This document shows positions 1 to 6,430 of a DNA stretch of 15,989 bases, piece after piece. The notes beneath the pieces were generated by a model. That model saw only the letters and a list, made by a program, of their open reading frames with translations. It did not search any database and had not been told where the DNA came from. The translations under genes and the position numbers were made by a program. Origin of the DNA: Acidobacteriota bacterium (lineage in GTDB: Bacteria; Acidobacteriota; Terriglobia; UBA7540); contig QHZM01000255.1 of assembly GCA_003224665.1 (NCBI GenBank), positions 1 to 15,989 on the forward strand, in the 5' to 3' direction. Position 1 is the first letter of the stretch. Every line of letters begins with the position of its first letter.

Positions 1-1465
1 TGGGGCCTGTCCCGAACGTAAACAGGATCGCGGCTGAAACAATCGTCGTGACGTGCGTGTCAATGATGGTCTTGAAGGCGTGCTCGAACCCGCCTGCCAC
101 GGCAGCGCCGACTGCTTTGCCGGACCGCCACTCCTCCCTGATACGCTCGAAAATGAGCACGTTTGAGTCCACTCCCATGCCCACCGTCAAGATCACTCCC
201 GCGATACCCGGCAAGGTGAGGACGGCATCGATATAAACGAAAGTCGCAATCAGGATGATCAGGTTCAAGATCAACGCCAGGTCCGCATTAATCCCCGACC
301 CGTGGTAGTAAACGAGCATGAAGGCCATGACGGCCAGCAGTCCCACGATGGATGCGATGACCCCATGACGGATGGAATCGGCGCCGAGCGAGGGGCCAAC
401 GGTCTCTTCCGAAAGGTACTTGATGGACGCGGGCAAAGCCCCCGAGCGGAGGACCAGGGCCAGGTCCGCCGCCTTTTCAGGCGTAAAGGCTCCGCCAGTG
501 ATCTCGCCGCGGTCGCTGATCTGGCCGTGGATTTCGGGCGCATCCACCACGCGCCGGTCGAGCACGATGGCGAGTAGCCGTCCGATGTTCTGGCCGGTCA
601 CGCGCGAGAACCGCGCCGCGCCGTCTCGGTTCAAAGTAAAGTTGACGCTCGGCCGGCCGTTAATGTCCTTTGAAGGCTCGGCGCCGGTCAGGTCGCGCCC
701 GGTGATGGCGGGAATTTTGTTCACGAGGTACCAGCTCTGCCCGCTCGAGGTCCTGGGACCCGGCAAGAGCTCAGCGTCCGGCGGCAGCACTCCGCCGTGG
801 GCCGCCAGAGCGGCTTCTTGCGAAGGATAAGGATTGTCCTGAACGACTTTCAACTCAAGCAGCGCCGTTGACTGGATGATGTCCTTGACGCGCGTTGGAT
901 CATCCACGCCGGGCAATTGCACCACCAGTTCGAAATCGCTCTGCCCATACTCCGCTATTTCGGGCTCGACCACGCTCAATTGGTCGATGCGGTTGCGGAT
1001 GGTGCTCATGGATTGCAGCAGCGCCTGGTTGCGGATGTTCGCCGCCGAGCTCACCTTCATCGTCAAGGCTCGGCCAGTGGGATCGCCGGGCAGCCGCGCC
1101 AGGTCCCAGTCCGAAAATTGCTCGGCCACCAGAGCCTGCATGTCCGAAGACTTTTCTTGCGGAAGTCCCTTGATGACGATGTGCGTGCTATCCGTCTTTT
1201 GGATGTCGGCGTAAGGGAGGTTCTTGGCTTTGAGTTCGTCCCGTATTCGCTCGAGGGCCTGGTCCGTGACCGCGTTCACCGCGTCTTCGACCTGGACTTG
1301 CAAAATCAGATGCGTGCCACCCTTCAAGTCCAGTCCCAGCCGGATGCGGTTGCGGAGGTTGTCTTTCAGTTGAACGAGGTTCCGGGGGAAGCCCACGATG
1401 CCGAAAACACAAACCAGAAAGACGAAGAGAATCACAAGAACACGGCTTTTGAGTTTGCTCTCCAT
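1..1465 (-). CDS. secD: Protein translocase subunit SecD (C-terminus cut by window edge)
   Basis: Inner-membrane subunit of the SecDF-YajC complex, which uses the proton motive force to pull exported proteins through SecYEG. I translated 488 codons from the ATG at 1465; the frame is open to position 1, so the stop lies outside. An N-terminal membrane helix (residues 8-26) is followed by the family motif GLDLKGG (44-50), a long periplasmic region, and membrane helices from about residue 365. The last part carries GMGVDSNVLIFERIREE, the SecD signature, usually GMAVDANVLIFERI; the conserved Asp of the TM4 motif is kept. Only a few dozen C-terminal residues should be missing. No good Shine-Dalgarno precedes the ATG. 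It lies 74 nt downstream of yajC, the classic yajC-secD order, and secF is expected just beyond the edge. Confidence 0.96.
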   Translation of the reverse strand, partial: MESKLKSRVLVILFVFLVCVFGIVGFPRNLVQLKDNLRNRIRLGLDLKGGTHLILQVQVEDAVNAVTDQALERIRDELKAKNLPYADIQKTDSTHIVIKGLPQEKSSDMQALVAEQFSDWDLARLPGDPTGRALTMKVSSAANIRNQALLQSMSTIRNRIDQLSVVEPEIAEYGQSDFELVVQLPGVDDPTRVKDIIQSTALLELKVVQDNPYPSQEAALAAHGGVLPPDAELLPGPRTSSGQSWYLVNKIPAITGRDLTGAEPSKDINGRPSVNFTLNRDGAARFSRVTGQNIGRLLAIVLDRRVVDAPEIHGQISDRGEITGGAFTPEKAADLALVLRSGALPASIKYLSEETVGPSLGADSIRHGVIASIVGLLAVMAFMLVYYHGSGINADLALILNLIILIATFVYIDAVLTLPGIAGVILTVGMGVDSNVLIFERIREEWRSGKAVGAAVAGGFEHAFKTIIDTHVTTIVSAAILFTFGTGP

Positions 1466-1539
1466 AGGGGGACGAAACTATTCTGCTTGGCGAACTTGTT
1501 TGGGTCGGACTACAGGGCCCTCGGAATCTTCAACCACTG

Positions 1540-1950
1540 CTACGGCTTCTTGCCCTTCCCGGCTGCCTGGGACCGGGCGGTCTCTCGCCCGCCCGCAGAT
1601 CGTTCCGTCGAGCTGTCGGATTTTCCGTCAGACTCTTCCGCGGCCAGCCCGGAAATCGCTGACCGGGCCACGTCGACACGGACCTGATTCGCCACCTGCA
1701 ATTGGACGACCCCATCCCGGAAGCCGACAATTGTCCCGTAAATTCCTCCGGTGGTCAGCACGCGATCACCCGTCTTCAGGCTGCCCAGCATATCCTGCGT
1801 TTTACGCCGTTGCTGCTGTTGAGGCCGAATGACAAGGAAGTAGAAGATCGGGACGATGAGGAGAACGGGAAGGATGGGGTTACCAAGCAGCCCGGCCAAG
1901 CCGGAGTCCGCCGCGAAGACAATAGGACTGATGAGTACACCCACGCTCAA
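1540..1950 (-). CDS. yajC: Preprotein translocase accessory subunit YajC
   Basis: Small single-span protein of the SecDF-YajC holotranslocon. In the 136 residues there is a short N-terminal hydrophobic stretch, then a strong membrane helix (about residues 24-42) ending in the family hallmark FYFLVIRPQQQQRRK, then the YajC core with LKTGDRVLTTGGIYGTIVG. The C-terminal 30 residues are a Ser/Gly/Lys-rich tail longer than in many homologues. The first usable start is TTG at 1950. A GTG two codons later is an alternative, and neither has a clear Shine-Dalgarno, so the exact N-terminus is uncertain. It sits between tgt and secD, the order seen in many bacteria (tgt-yajC-secD-secF), and is probably co-transcribed with them. 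Confidence 0.94.
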   Translation of the reverse strand: MSVGVLISPIVFAADSGLAGLLGNPILPVLLIVPIFYFLVIRPQQQQRRKTQDMLGSLKTGDRVLTTGGIYGTIVGFRDGVVQLQVANQVRVDVARSAISGLAAEESDGKSDSSTERSAGGRETARSQAAGKGKKP

Positions 1951-1968
1951 GGTTGAGTCACAAGGAAT

Positions 1969-2008
1969 GGGATTTAAAATAGTAAATCCCGCTCGGCAGG
2001 GAGCGGGA
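1969..2008 (-). promoter_or_regulatory. Two overlapping hairpins between tgt and yajC
   Basis: In the minus-strand transcript a perfect 8-bp stem (TCCCGCTC / GAGCGGGA, 6-nt loop, 2008-1987) is followed by a perfect 7-bp stem (GGGATTT / AAATCCC, 8-nt loop, 1990-1969). They share the four bases 1987-1990, so both cannot be fully formed at once. The first is followed by a T-rich stretch, and the second ends about 18 nt before the yajC start. This geometry suits a weak intra-operon terminator or attenuator, or a processing site between tgt and yajC. The inverted repeats are seen directly; the role is inference. Confidence 0.45.
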
Positions 2009-2038
2009 CACGCGGGGTCTGCGTTGCCGGGTCTTAGT

Positions 2039-3190
2039 TCAGGGCTGAAACTCGGTCAGGGCCCCTCCCCGCACCCTCAAATAAAGTTTCGCAAATTCGC
2101 CAGAGCGGATAGCCTGCCTAATTTTGCGCATGGTGTCAAGGTAAAAGTACAGGTTATGCCGGGTGGTAAGAATCGCCGCGAGCATTTCCCCGGACACAAA
2201 AAGGTGGCGCAGATACGCGCGCGAATAGCGGCGACACACCGGGCACGGACAGGCGGGGTCGAGCGGCGTTTCGTCCCCGGCGTAACGCGCGCTCTTGACC
2301 ACGACTTTCCCCTGCGAGGTGAAGGCGCAGCCGTTACGGGCGTTCCGCGTCGGCATGACGCAGTCGAGCAGGTCAATCCCGCGCGCAACGCATTCGACCA
2401 AGTCCTCCGGAGTTCCCAGGCCCATCAAGTAACGCGGCTGGTCTTCGGGCAGCAGGCCCGCCGTCAGCTCCGCCACCTCGTAAGTCTTTTCCTTGGGCTC
2501 CCCCACGGAAAGCCCGCCGATCGCGTAGCCTTCAAACCCGAGTTCGACAATTTCTTCCGCGCTCTCGCGCCTCAGCGCGGCGTCGGTCCCTCCCTGAACG
2601 ATGCCGAAAAGCGCCGACGGCGCACCCTCAAGGTCCTGGCCGGCCTGCGCCAGGTAAAACTCCTTCGCGCGCCGCGCCCAGCGGCCCGTCAGTTTCGTCG
2701 CGCGTTTCACGGTCTCGACGCTCGAACGGTATTCGACGCACTCGTCCAGCACCATGATGATGTCCGCGCCGAGCGCCAGTTGGATTTCCACGGCTCGCTC
2801 GGGTGAGAAGAAATGCGATGACCCGTCGAGGTGCGACCGGAACCAGATGCCATCTTCGGTCACTCGCGTCAGGCCCTTCAGGCTCATCACCTGGAATCCG
2901 CCACTGTCGGTCAACATAGGATGAGGCCAGCTCATGAACCGGTGCAGACCGCCGAGGTCGCGAATCCTCTCGTAGCCGGGACGAAGGTACAGGTGGTAAG
3001 TGTTGGCCAGCAGGAGATGCGCTCCGATCTCTTCGAGCTCCTCCTGCGTTACGCCCTTCACCGTGCCTGCGGTGCCGACGGGCATGAAGATAGGCGTCTC
3101 GACGGTCCCGTGGGGGGTTTGCAGTCGCCCGACCCGCGCCCGAGTGGACGGGTCGCGCGACAGAATCTCAAATCCAAATGGTCCGCCCAT
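2039..3190 (-). CDS. tgt: tRNA-guanine(34) transglycosylase (queuine tRNA-ribosyltransferase)
   Basis: Exchanges guanine-34 of GUN-anticodon tRNAs (Asp, Asn, His, Tyr) for the queuosine precursor preQ1. At 383 residues it is normal length for bacterial Tgt. The family motifs are present: TPIFMPVGTAGTVKG (32-46), LLANTYHLYLRPG (60-72), TDSGGFQ with Asp95 as the general base position, FGIVQGG (195-201), and DLLDCVMPTRNARNG (273-287) with the nucleophile at Asp276. The zinc site is Cys314, Cys316, Cys319 and His345. The ATG at 3190 starts 12 nt after the stop of the YIP1-family gene, so translational coupling is likely. No strong Shine-Dalgarno is visible. yajC and secD follow downstream. Confidence 0.97.
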   Translation of the reverse strand: MGGPFGFEILSRDPSTRARVGRLQTPHGTVETPIFMPVGTAGTVKGVTQEELEEIGAHLLLANTYHLYLRPGYERIRDLGGLHRFMSWPHPMLTDSGGFQVMSLKGLTRVTEDGIWFRSHLDGSSHFFSPERAVEIQLALGADIIMVLDECVEYRSSVETVKRATKLTGRWARRAKEFYLAQAGQDLEGAPSALFGIVQGGTDAALRRESAEEIVELGFEGYAIGGLSVGEPKEKTYEVAELTAGLLPEDQPRYLMGLGTPEDLVECVARGIDLLDCVMPTRNARNGCAFTSQGKVVVKSARYAGDETPLDPACPCPVCRRYSRAYLRHLFVSGEMLAAILTTRHNLYFYLDTMRKIRQAIRSGEFAKLYLRVRGGALTEFQP

Positions 3191-3202
3191 CTCGCCAGCC
3201 GC

Positions 3203-3952
3203 CTAACCCAGCATCGCGAGGCCCATCTTGGCCAAGACCCAGAGCGCCCACAAACCGAAGAAGCAAAAAAAGACCGTAAGGTTCTTGGCCTTCGGGCCGA
3301 TGGCTTCCGCGAACCCGATGCCGAGCAAAGCCATCATCCACAAGGTGAGGACGTCAAACGGGCCGGCGAGAGACATCAGGGGTTTGGGTGTGTCCGTTGG
3401 ATTAAGAAGGAATCCCAGGTTCGTGGGCAATGGGTTTTGAGGATTGAGGTGTTCCGGGTCGCCGAAAAGGATGATGGGCACCGCCATCAGCGTGCCGAGG
3501 ATTCCTACCAGATTCGCGTAGCAGACGACGGAGAACGCCGTTTTGAAGCTGACCTGGCCTCCGAAGACAACGTTTGCAATCCCCAAGCCGGTGGCGGCAA
3601 TGATCAAAATACCGATGGGCACGAAGATAAAGGACGCATGGGCCATGATCGCGCCTATCCGCACACCCTGCTCGACCGCCTGCTGCATCTGCTCAGGACT
3701 CATGCTGGAGGCGCGGCTACTGTGTTCGATCTGCTGGCGGACGATGCGCTCCATCCCGATCTTCGCCAGCATCGTCTCCGCCACGACCAAGCCGGAGAGC
3801 ATCGCGACGATCAGCGGCACAATAAAATCCGGCTTTCGCACGACGTCGGCAAACGTCGAGCCCGGCGAAAGAAAGACGCCCGCGACGCGCGCGAGGAACG
3901 ATTTTGAGCCGGCTCCCGCCGGAACGGGAGTGGGTGTAATCGAGGGCTCCAT
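3203..3952 (-). CDS. YIP1-family integral membrane protein
   Basis: A 249-residue polytopic membrane protein resembling the Yip1 domain family, which is common and mostly uncharacterised in Acidobacteriota. After a Pro-rich cytosolic N-terminus come FLARVAGVFLSPGSTFADV, an entry motif typical of these proteins, and about five membrane segments (roughly 43-62, 108-131, 138-164, 198-219, 225-248). A soluble Met/Gln/Ser-rich loop lies between the first two. The protein ends at a hydrophobic C-terminus with almost no tail. The ATG at 3952 is the only obvious start in frame; its upstream sequence lacks a clear Shine-Dalgarno. It is first in the run yip1-tgt-yajC-secD. A role in membrane or secretion homeostasis would fit the neighbours but is speculative. 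Confidence 0.85.
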   Translation of the reverse strand: MEPSITPTPVPAGAGSKSFLARVAGVFLSPGSTFADVVRKPDFIVPLIVAMLSGLVVAETMLAKIGMERIVRQQIEHSSRASSMSPEQMQQAVEQGVRIGAIMAHASFIFVPIGILIIAATGLGIANVVFGGQVSFKTAFSVVCYANLVGILGTLMAVPIILFGDPEHLNPQNPLPTNLGFLLNPTDTPKPLMSLAGPFDVLTLWMMALLGIGFAEAIGPKAKNLTVFFCFFGLWALWVLAKMGLAMLG

Positions 3953-4038
3953 CGCTCGAATGTCCCGAAGGGATTGATGAGGAACACCGCCGAGCCGCCG
4001 GGCGGTTTCTTAAATACGCCCCTCGGCGAGCGGCCCAC

Positions 4039-4067
4039 ACGATACCAAGCGCCTCGATGGCAAGCAA
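4039..4067 (-). promoter_or_regulatory. Weak candidate promoter for the yip1-tgt-yajC-secD run
   Basis: On the minus strand TTGCTT (4067-4062) and TATCGT (4044-4039) are separated by 17 nt, about 90 nt upstream of the YIP1-family ATG. Only three and four of six bases fit the sigma70 hexamers, so this is a weak guess based on position and spacing. Confidence 0.2.
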
Positions 4068-4119
4068 GCGGAATGCGCGAGTGCCGGTGAGTCGCCCTCG
4101 AGGCAATTGATTCTTTCGC

Positions 4120-4149
4120 TTGAAAATAACTGGGTCGGCAGTTTATATT
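4120..4149 (+). promoter_or_regulatory. Sigma70-type promoter of the barrel-cytochrome operon
   Basis: TTGAAA (4120-4125) and TATATT (4144-4149) are separated by 18 nt on the plus strand; each matches five of six consensus bases. The predicted start is near 4156, about 140 nt before the ATG at 4297, which leaves a long leader. A perfect palindrome covers the bases just after the -10 box, as expected for a repressor-controlled promoter. Confidence 0.6.
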
Positions 4150-4157
4150 AGGCATTT

Positions 4158-4182
4158 CTAGATGCAAATGATTTGCATCTAG
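4158..4182. promoter_or_regulatory. 25-bp perfect palindromic operator, Fur-family-like
   Basis: Perfect inverted repeat with 12-nt arms (left arm CTAGATGCAAAT) around a single central G at 4170. The core TGCAAAT-G-ATTTGCA has the 7-1-7 layout known for Fur-superfamily operators (the classical Fur core is TGATAAT-n-ATTATCA). It starts 8 nt after the -10 box and covers the predicted transcription start, so binding would block initiation. Which Fur-family member (Fur, Zur, Mur, PerR) or other dimeric regulator binds cannot be told from the sequence, and no regulator gene is in the window. Confidence 0.6.
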
Positions 4183-4267
4183 GCCGGCACGCTTTTCCTC
4201 GCATTCGAGACCGCACTGCGCCCGGGCCCCACAAGCTCCGAGGCGAAGCGAGTTTGGGTATTTCGAG

Positions 4268-4285
4268 GCCCGGCCAGGACCGGGC
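4268..4285 (+). other. Hairpin directly before the barrel gene start
   Basis: A perfect 6-bp GC stem (GCCCGG / CCGGGC) with a 6-nt loop ends 11 nt before the ATG at 4297, where the Shine-Dalgarno would be expected; no purine-rich site is visible there. It could limit ribosome access, or it may be chance in GC-rich DNA. Confidence 0.3.
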
Positions 4286-4296
4286 TTGTAACGACC

Positions 4297-5172
4297 ATGC
4301 CTAAGAATCCCAGAGTAGCCGATAAGATCCTTCCGGGTTTGCTCGCCTTTTTGCCCTTATGCCTGGGGGCGGCCGAGAGGCCTTACTTCGTCACCTACGA
4401 TCATGAACTCGAGGAGCCCGGGAACCTCGAAGTCTCCATCAACCCCGTGTTGGGTGTCCCGAAGCAAGCCAACAAGTTCCTCGGCTCGTGGACGGAACTC
4501 GAGTACGGTGTCAAAGGCTGGTGGACGACCGAATTCTATCTCGACGCCCAGAAGACGTCGCGTGACAGCGCCATCTTTACGGGCTTCCGTTGGGAAAACC
4601 GCTTCCGGCCGCTGATGAAGGAACACTGGATCAACCCGGTGCTGTACGTGGAATTTGAGAGCCTGAACGGCGCCGATAAGACGCTGCTTGAGGTGGTCAA
4701 CCATGATTCGGCGGACGATCTCGCTGTTCCTAACCATGAGGCGCGCTCAGAGAAAAAACGCGAGATGGAAGGAAAACTGATTCTGTCCAGCAATTTTAAA
4801 GGATGGAATGTTTCAGAGAACTTCATCGCCGAAAAGAACCTTAACAACAATCCCTGGGAATTTGGTTACGCTTTCGGCGTGAATCGGCCCCTGGCTCTGA
4901 TAGCTTCGTCCAGGCGGTGTAGGTTCTGCCGGGAAAACTTCCGCTCGGGAGTTGAATTGTACGGCGGCCTGGGAACACGGCACGCTTTCGGTTTTCCGGG
5001 AACCTCACACTATGTCGCTCCGATTCTAGCCTGGGAGCTTCCGAACGGGACCTCCCTGCGAATCTCCCCGACTCTCGGGCTCAACAAGAACAGCGTGCGA
5101 ACACTCCTTCGATTTGGAGTCTCCTACGAAATTCCACGCTTCGACCGTCGGATCCGCCGGTGGTTCCGATGA
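4297..5172 (+). CDS. Exported outer-membrane beta-barrel-like protein, unknown family
   Basis: I do not recognise a named family. The 291-residue product begins with a plausible Sec signal peptide (basic residues to Lys10, hydrophobic core 11-23, cleavage near Gly24-Ala-Ala-Glu). The rest alternates short amphipathic, aromatic-rich strands with charged or Asn/Gly turns (for example WWTTEFYLDAQ, WINPVLYVEFES, SGVELYGGLG, TSLRISPTLGLN, LRFGVSYEIP), as in an outer-membrane barrel. An unusual basic Cys pair, RRCRFCR (Cys208 and Cys211), lies in one loop and could form a disulphide or bind metal or haem covalently, though it lacks the His of CXXCH. It is preceded by a sigma70-type promoter with a palindromic operator and overlaps the cytochrome gene by 4 nt, so the two are probably made together. 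Confidence 0.75.
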   Translation: MPKNPRVADKILPGLLAFLPLCLGAAERPYFVTYDHELEEPGNLEVSINPVLGVPKQANKFLGSWTELEYGVKGWWTTEFYLDAQKTSRDSAIFTGFRWENRFRPLMKEHWINPVLYVEFESLNGADKTLLEVVNHDSADDLAVPNHEARSEKKREMEGKLILSSNFKGWNVSENFIAEKNLNNNPWEFGYAFGVNRPLALIASSRRCRFCRENFRSGVELYGGLGTRHAFGFPGTSHYVAPILAWELPNGTSLRISPTLGLNKNSVRTLLRFGVSYEIPRFDRRIRRWFR

Positions 5173-5612
5173 TTCCAAAGACCCATCGCAATCGCGCGGC
5201 TGAAATGAGAAACATCCCAACACGTTGGTCCGCGGCTTGCTTGGCATTGACGTTGATTGCCTCGTTAGCTTTGGCGGCCCGGAAGCCTAGGAAGGATGAT
5301 GGTCCGGCGGCCCAGCTAAGCAAGGCGCCGGCTCGGGCGCGATCATTGCAGAACCCGTTCACGGGTCAAAGCGAAGCTGCGGCTGCAGGTCGAAAGATCT
5401 ATCAGCAGCACTGCGCGGAATGCCACGGTTCGGACGGGCGCGGCTTGGATTACGCGGCCGATCTGCACTCCCCTGCGATTCAGGACGCTCCTCCAGGAGC
5501 CCTGTTTTGGGCGTTGCGAAACGGCCGAATTCGCAAGGGGATGCCTTCCTGGTCGCGTCTGCCCGACCAGCAACTCTGGCAACTTGTCACTTACCTGAAG
5601 ACGCTGCATTAA
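5169..5612 (+). CDS. Exported mono-haem class I cytochrome c
   Basis: Small periplasmic electron carrier. From the start at 5169 it is 147 residues: an N-terminal signal peptide or signal anchor (basic region to Arg19, hydrophobic core about 20-37 ending ALA-ARK), a disordered Ala/Lys/Arg linker, then a compact cytochrome c domain with the haem site CAECH (82-86), GSDGRG, and an axial-ligand candidate Met125 in KGMPSW, ending in LWQLVTYLKTLH as in cbb3/c553-type domains. The ATG at 5169 shares four bases (ATGA) with the barrel gene's stop, which favours it by translational coupling. The ATG at 5205 is a credible alternative with a more standard signal peptide. Its redox partner is not in the window; co-transcription with the barrel points to an envelope redox role. 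Confidence 0.88.
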   Translation: MIPKTHRNRAAEMRNIPTRWSAACLALTLIASLALAARKPRKDDGPAAQLSKAPARARSLQNPFTGQSEAAAAGRKIYQQHCAECHGSDGRGLDYAADLHSPAIQDAPPGALFWALRNGRIRKGMPSWSRLPDQQLWQLVTYLKTLH

Positions 5613-5732
5613 GCAGCGATATGAGCGGCTGTGCCCGAAATGGCTCGCTAGCTTTTTACTCTGCCGGAGGGGAGAACGTCAGCCGGCTGCGCGGGAGTGT
5701 CGCGCGGCCGTAAATTTGGAGGAGGCTGTCCG

Positions 5733-5786
5733 ATTAAAAAGAACACGGGACAAAGTCCGGAGAAAAGCGCTCCGGCCCCTGTCCCG
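5733..5786 (-). terminator. Rho-independent terminator with a two-tier hairpin
   Basis: Reading the minus strand, CGGGACA / TGTCCCG (7 bp, arms 5780-5786 and 5746-5752) encloses CCGGAG / CTCCGG (6 bp, arms 5770-5775 and 5757-5762), followed by TGTTCTTTTTAAT. It begins 36 nt after the stop of the secreted Gly/Ser-rich protein, so it should end that transcript. The rest of the gap 5613-5822 holds no convincing gene. Confidence 0.75.
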
Positions 5787-5822
5787 CGGAAAAGTTTTGA
5801 CGTAGGCAGTTTAGGAGCCCGA

Positions 5823-6359
5823 CTATGACTCCCTCTGATTGACGTCGGCGTTGGCCTCCTTCGTTGCTTTTTTGGCCTCGGCCTTGGCGTTAGCGTTTGG
5901 ATCAAATTCCTTGATGGCTTTGCCAAGGCTGCCGCCTGTCACTGCCTTCGCGAAATCCGAAAAAGAAACGGGCGGAGTCTTGCTTGCGAGCCCCAGGTTG
6001 TTATAGACGTGGACCGTGGAGATCAGCGCGCCGAGGTTCCTGAACGGTGGCTGCATATTTTGCAGATCCGTCATGGTGGTCCCGGCAGGCAGCAAACCTG
6101 AGATCTTCGTAAACAGCTTTGAGTCTGTCTTTGTGAAGAAGATGTTGAGCTGCTTGGTCTGCGCCGCTGTCCCGGCAGAAGACCCACCGCTTCCGCCGCT
6201 CGTGTTTGGGTTGCCGTGGCTACCCGTACCCGTTGACCCGCGCCCCACACTCGAGCCGGCGCCGCTTGCGGCGTGTCCGCCGCTGCGACCCTGCGCGAAG
6301 ACTGGGACCGCCCAAAGAGCGAGGGCCAACACCGTGAAAAGTAAAGTCGAACGTTTCAT
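5823..6359 (-). CDS. Secreted Gly/Ser-rich protein of unknown function
   Basis: Not assigned to a named family. The 178-residue product has a textbook signal peptide (Lys-Arg, hydrophobic LLFTVLALALWAVPV, cleavage after VFA at residue 22). A low-complexity Gly/Ser/Thr/His region (about 24-66) follows, then a small predicted folded region (69-153) with TKTDSKLFTKISGLLPAGTTM and FSDFAKAVTGGSLGKAIKEF, then a charged Ala/Lys/Glu tail. The ATG at 6359 has a strong Shine-Dalgarno, AAGGAGG at 6376-6370, 10 nt upstream. It follows the second barrel gene by 71 nt and ends before a strong terminator, so the two probably form one transcript. A periplasmic or surface location is likely; the function is unknown. 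Confidence 0.85.
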   Translation of the reverse strand: MKRSTLLFTVLALALWAVPVFAQGRSGGHAASGAGSSVGRGSTGTGSHGNPNTSGGSGGSSAGTAAQTKQLNIFFTKTDSKLFTKISGLLPAGTTMTDLQNMQPPFRNLGALISTVHVYNNLGLASKTPPVSFSDFAKAVTGGSLGKAIKEFDPNANAKAEAKKATKEANADVNQRES

Positions 6360-6430
6360 GATCTTTTTCCCTCCTTCAAGGTTAAGAGCCCTGACCCTCT
6401 TGCCGTGCTAGCTGAGGACTCTCACTTCGT

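Noticed and set aside
917..1687. 256-codon plus-strand frame
   Set aside because: Antisense to secD and yajC, which carry diagnostic motifs; typical shadow frame in GC-rich DNA.
1980..1995. 16-nt exact match to 12550-12565
   Set aside because: The second copy lies inside the Cys-rich gene's coding sequence and the first in a hairpin; only two copies and no wider similarity, so probably chance.
2831..3907. 358-codon plus-strand frame
   Set aside because: Antisense to tgt and the YIP1-family gene; His/Arg/Asp-rich composition without domain features.
4297..5612. Porin-cytochrome conduit for extracellular electron transfer
   Set aside because: Known conduits use multihaem cytochromes; here the cytochrome has one CXXCH and the barrel has only a Cys pair without His, so this specific function is not supported.
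5718..5827. GGAGGAGG followed by a short open stretch beginning at an ATT codon
   Set aside because: Looks like a Shine-Dalgarno, but there is no standard start codon at the right distance and the frame runs through the terminator hairpin.
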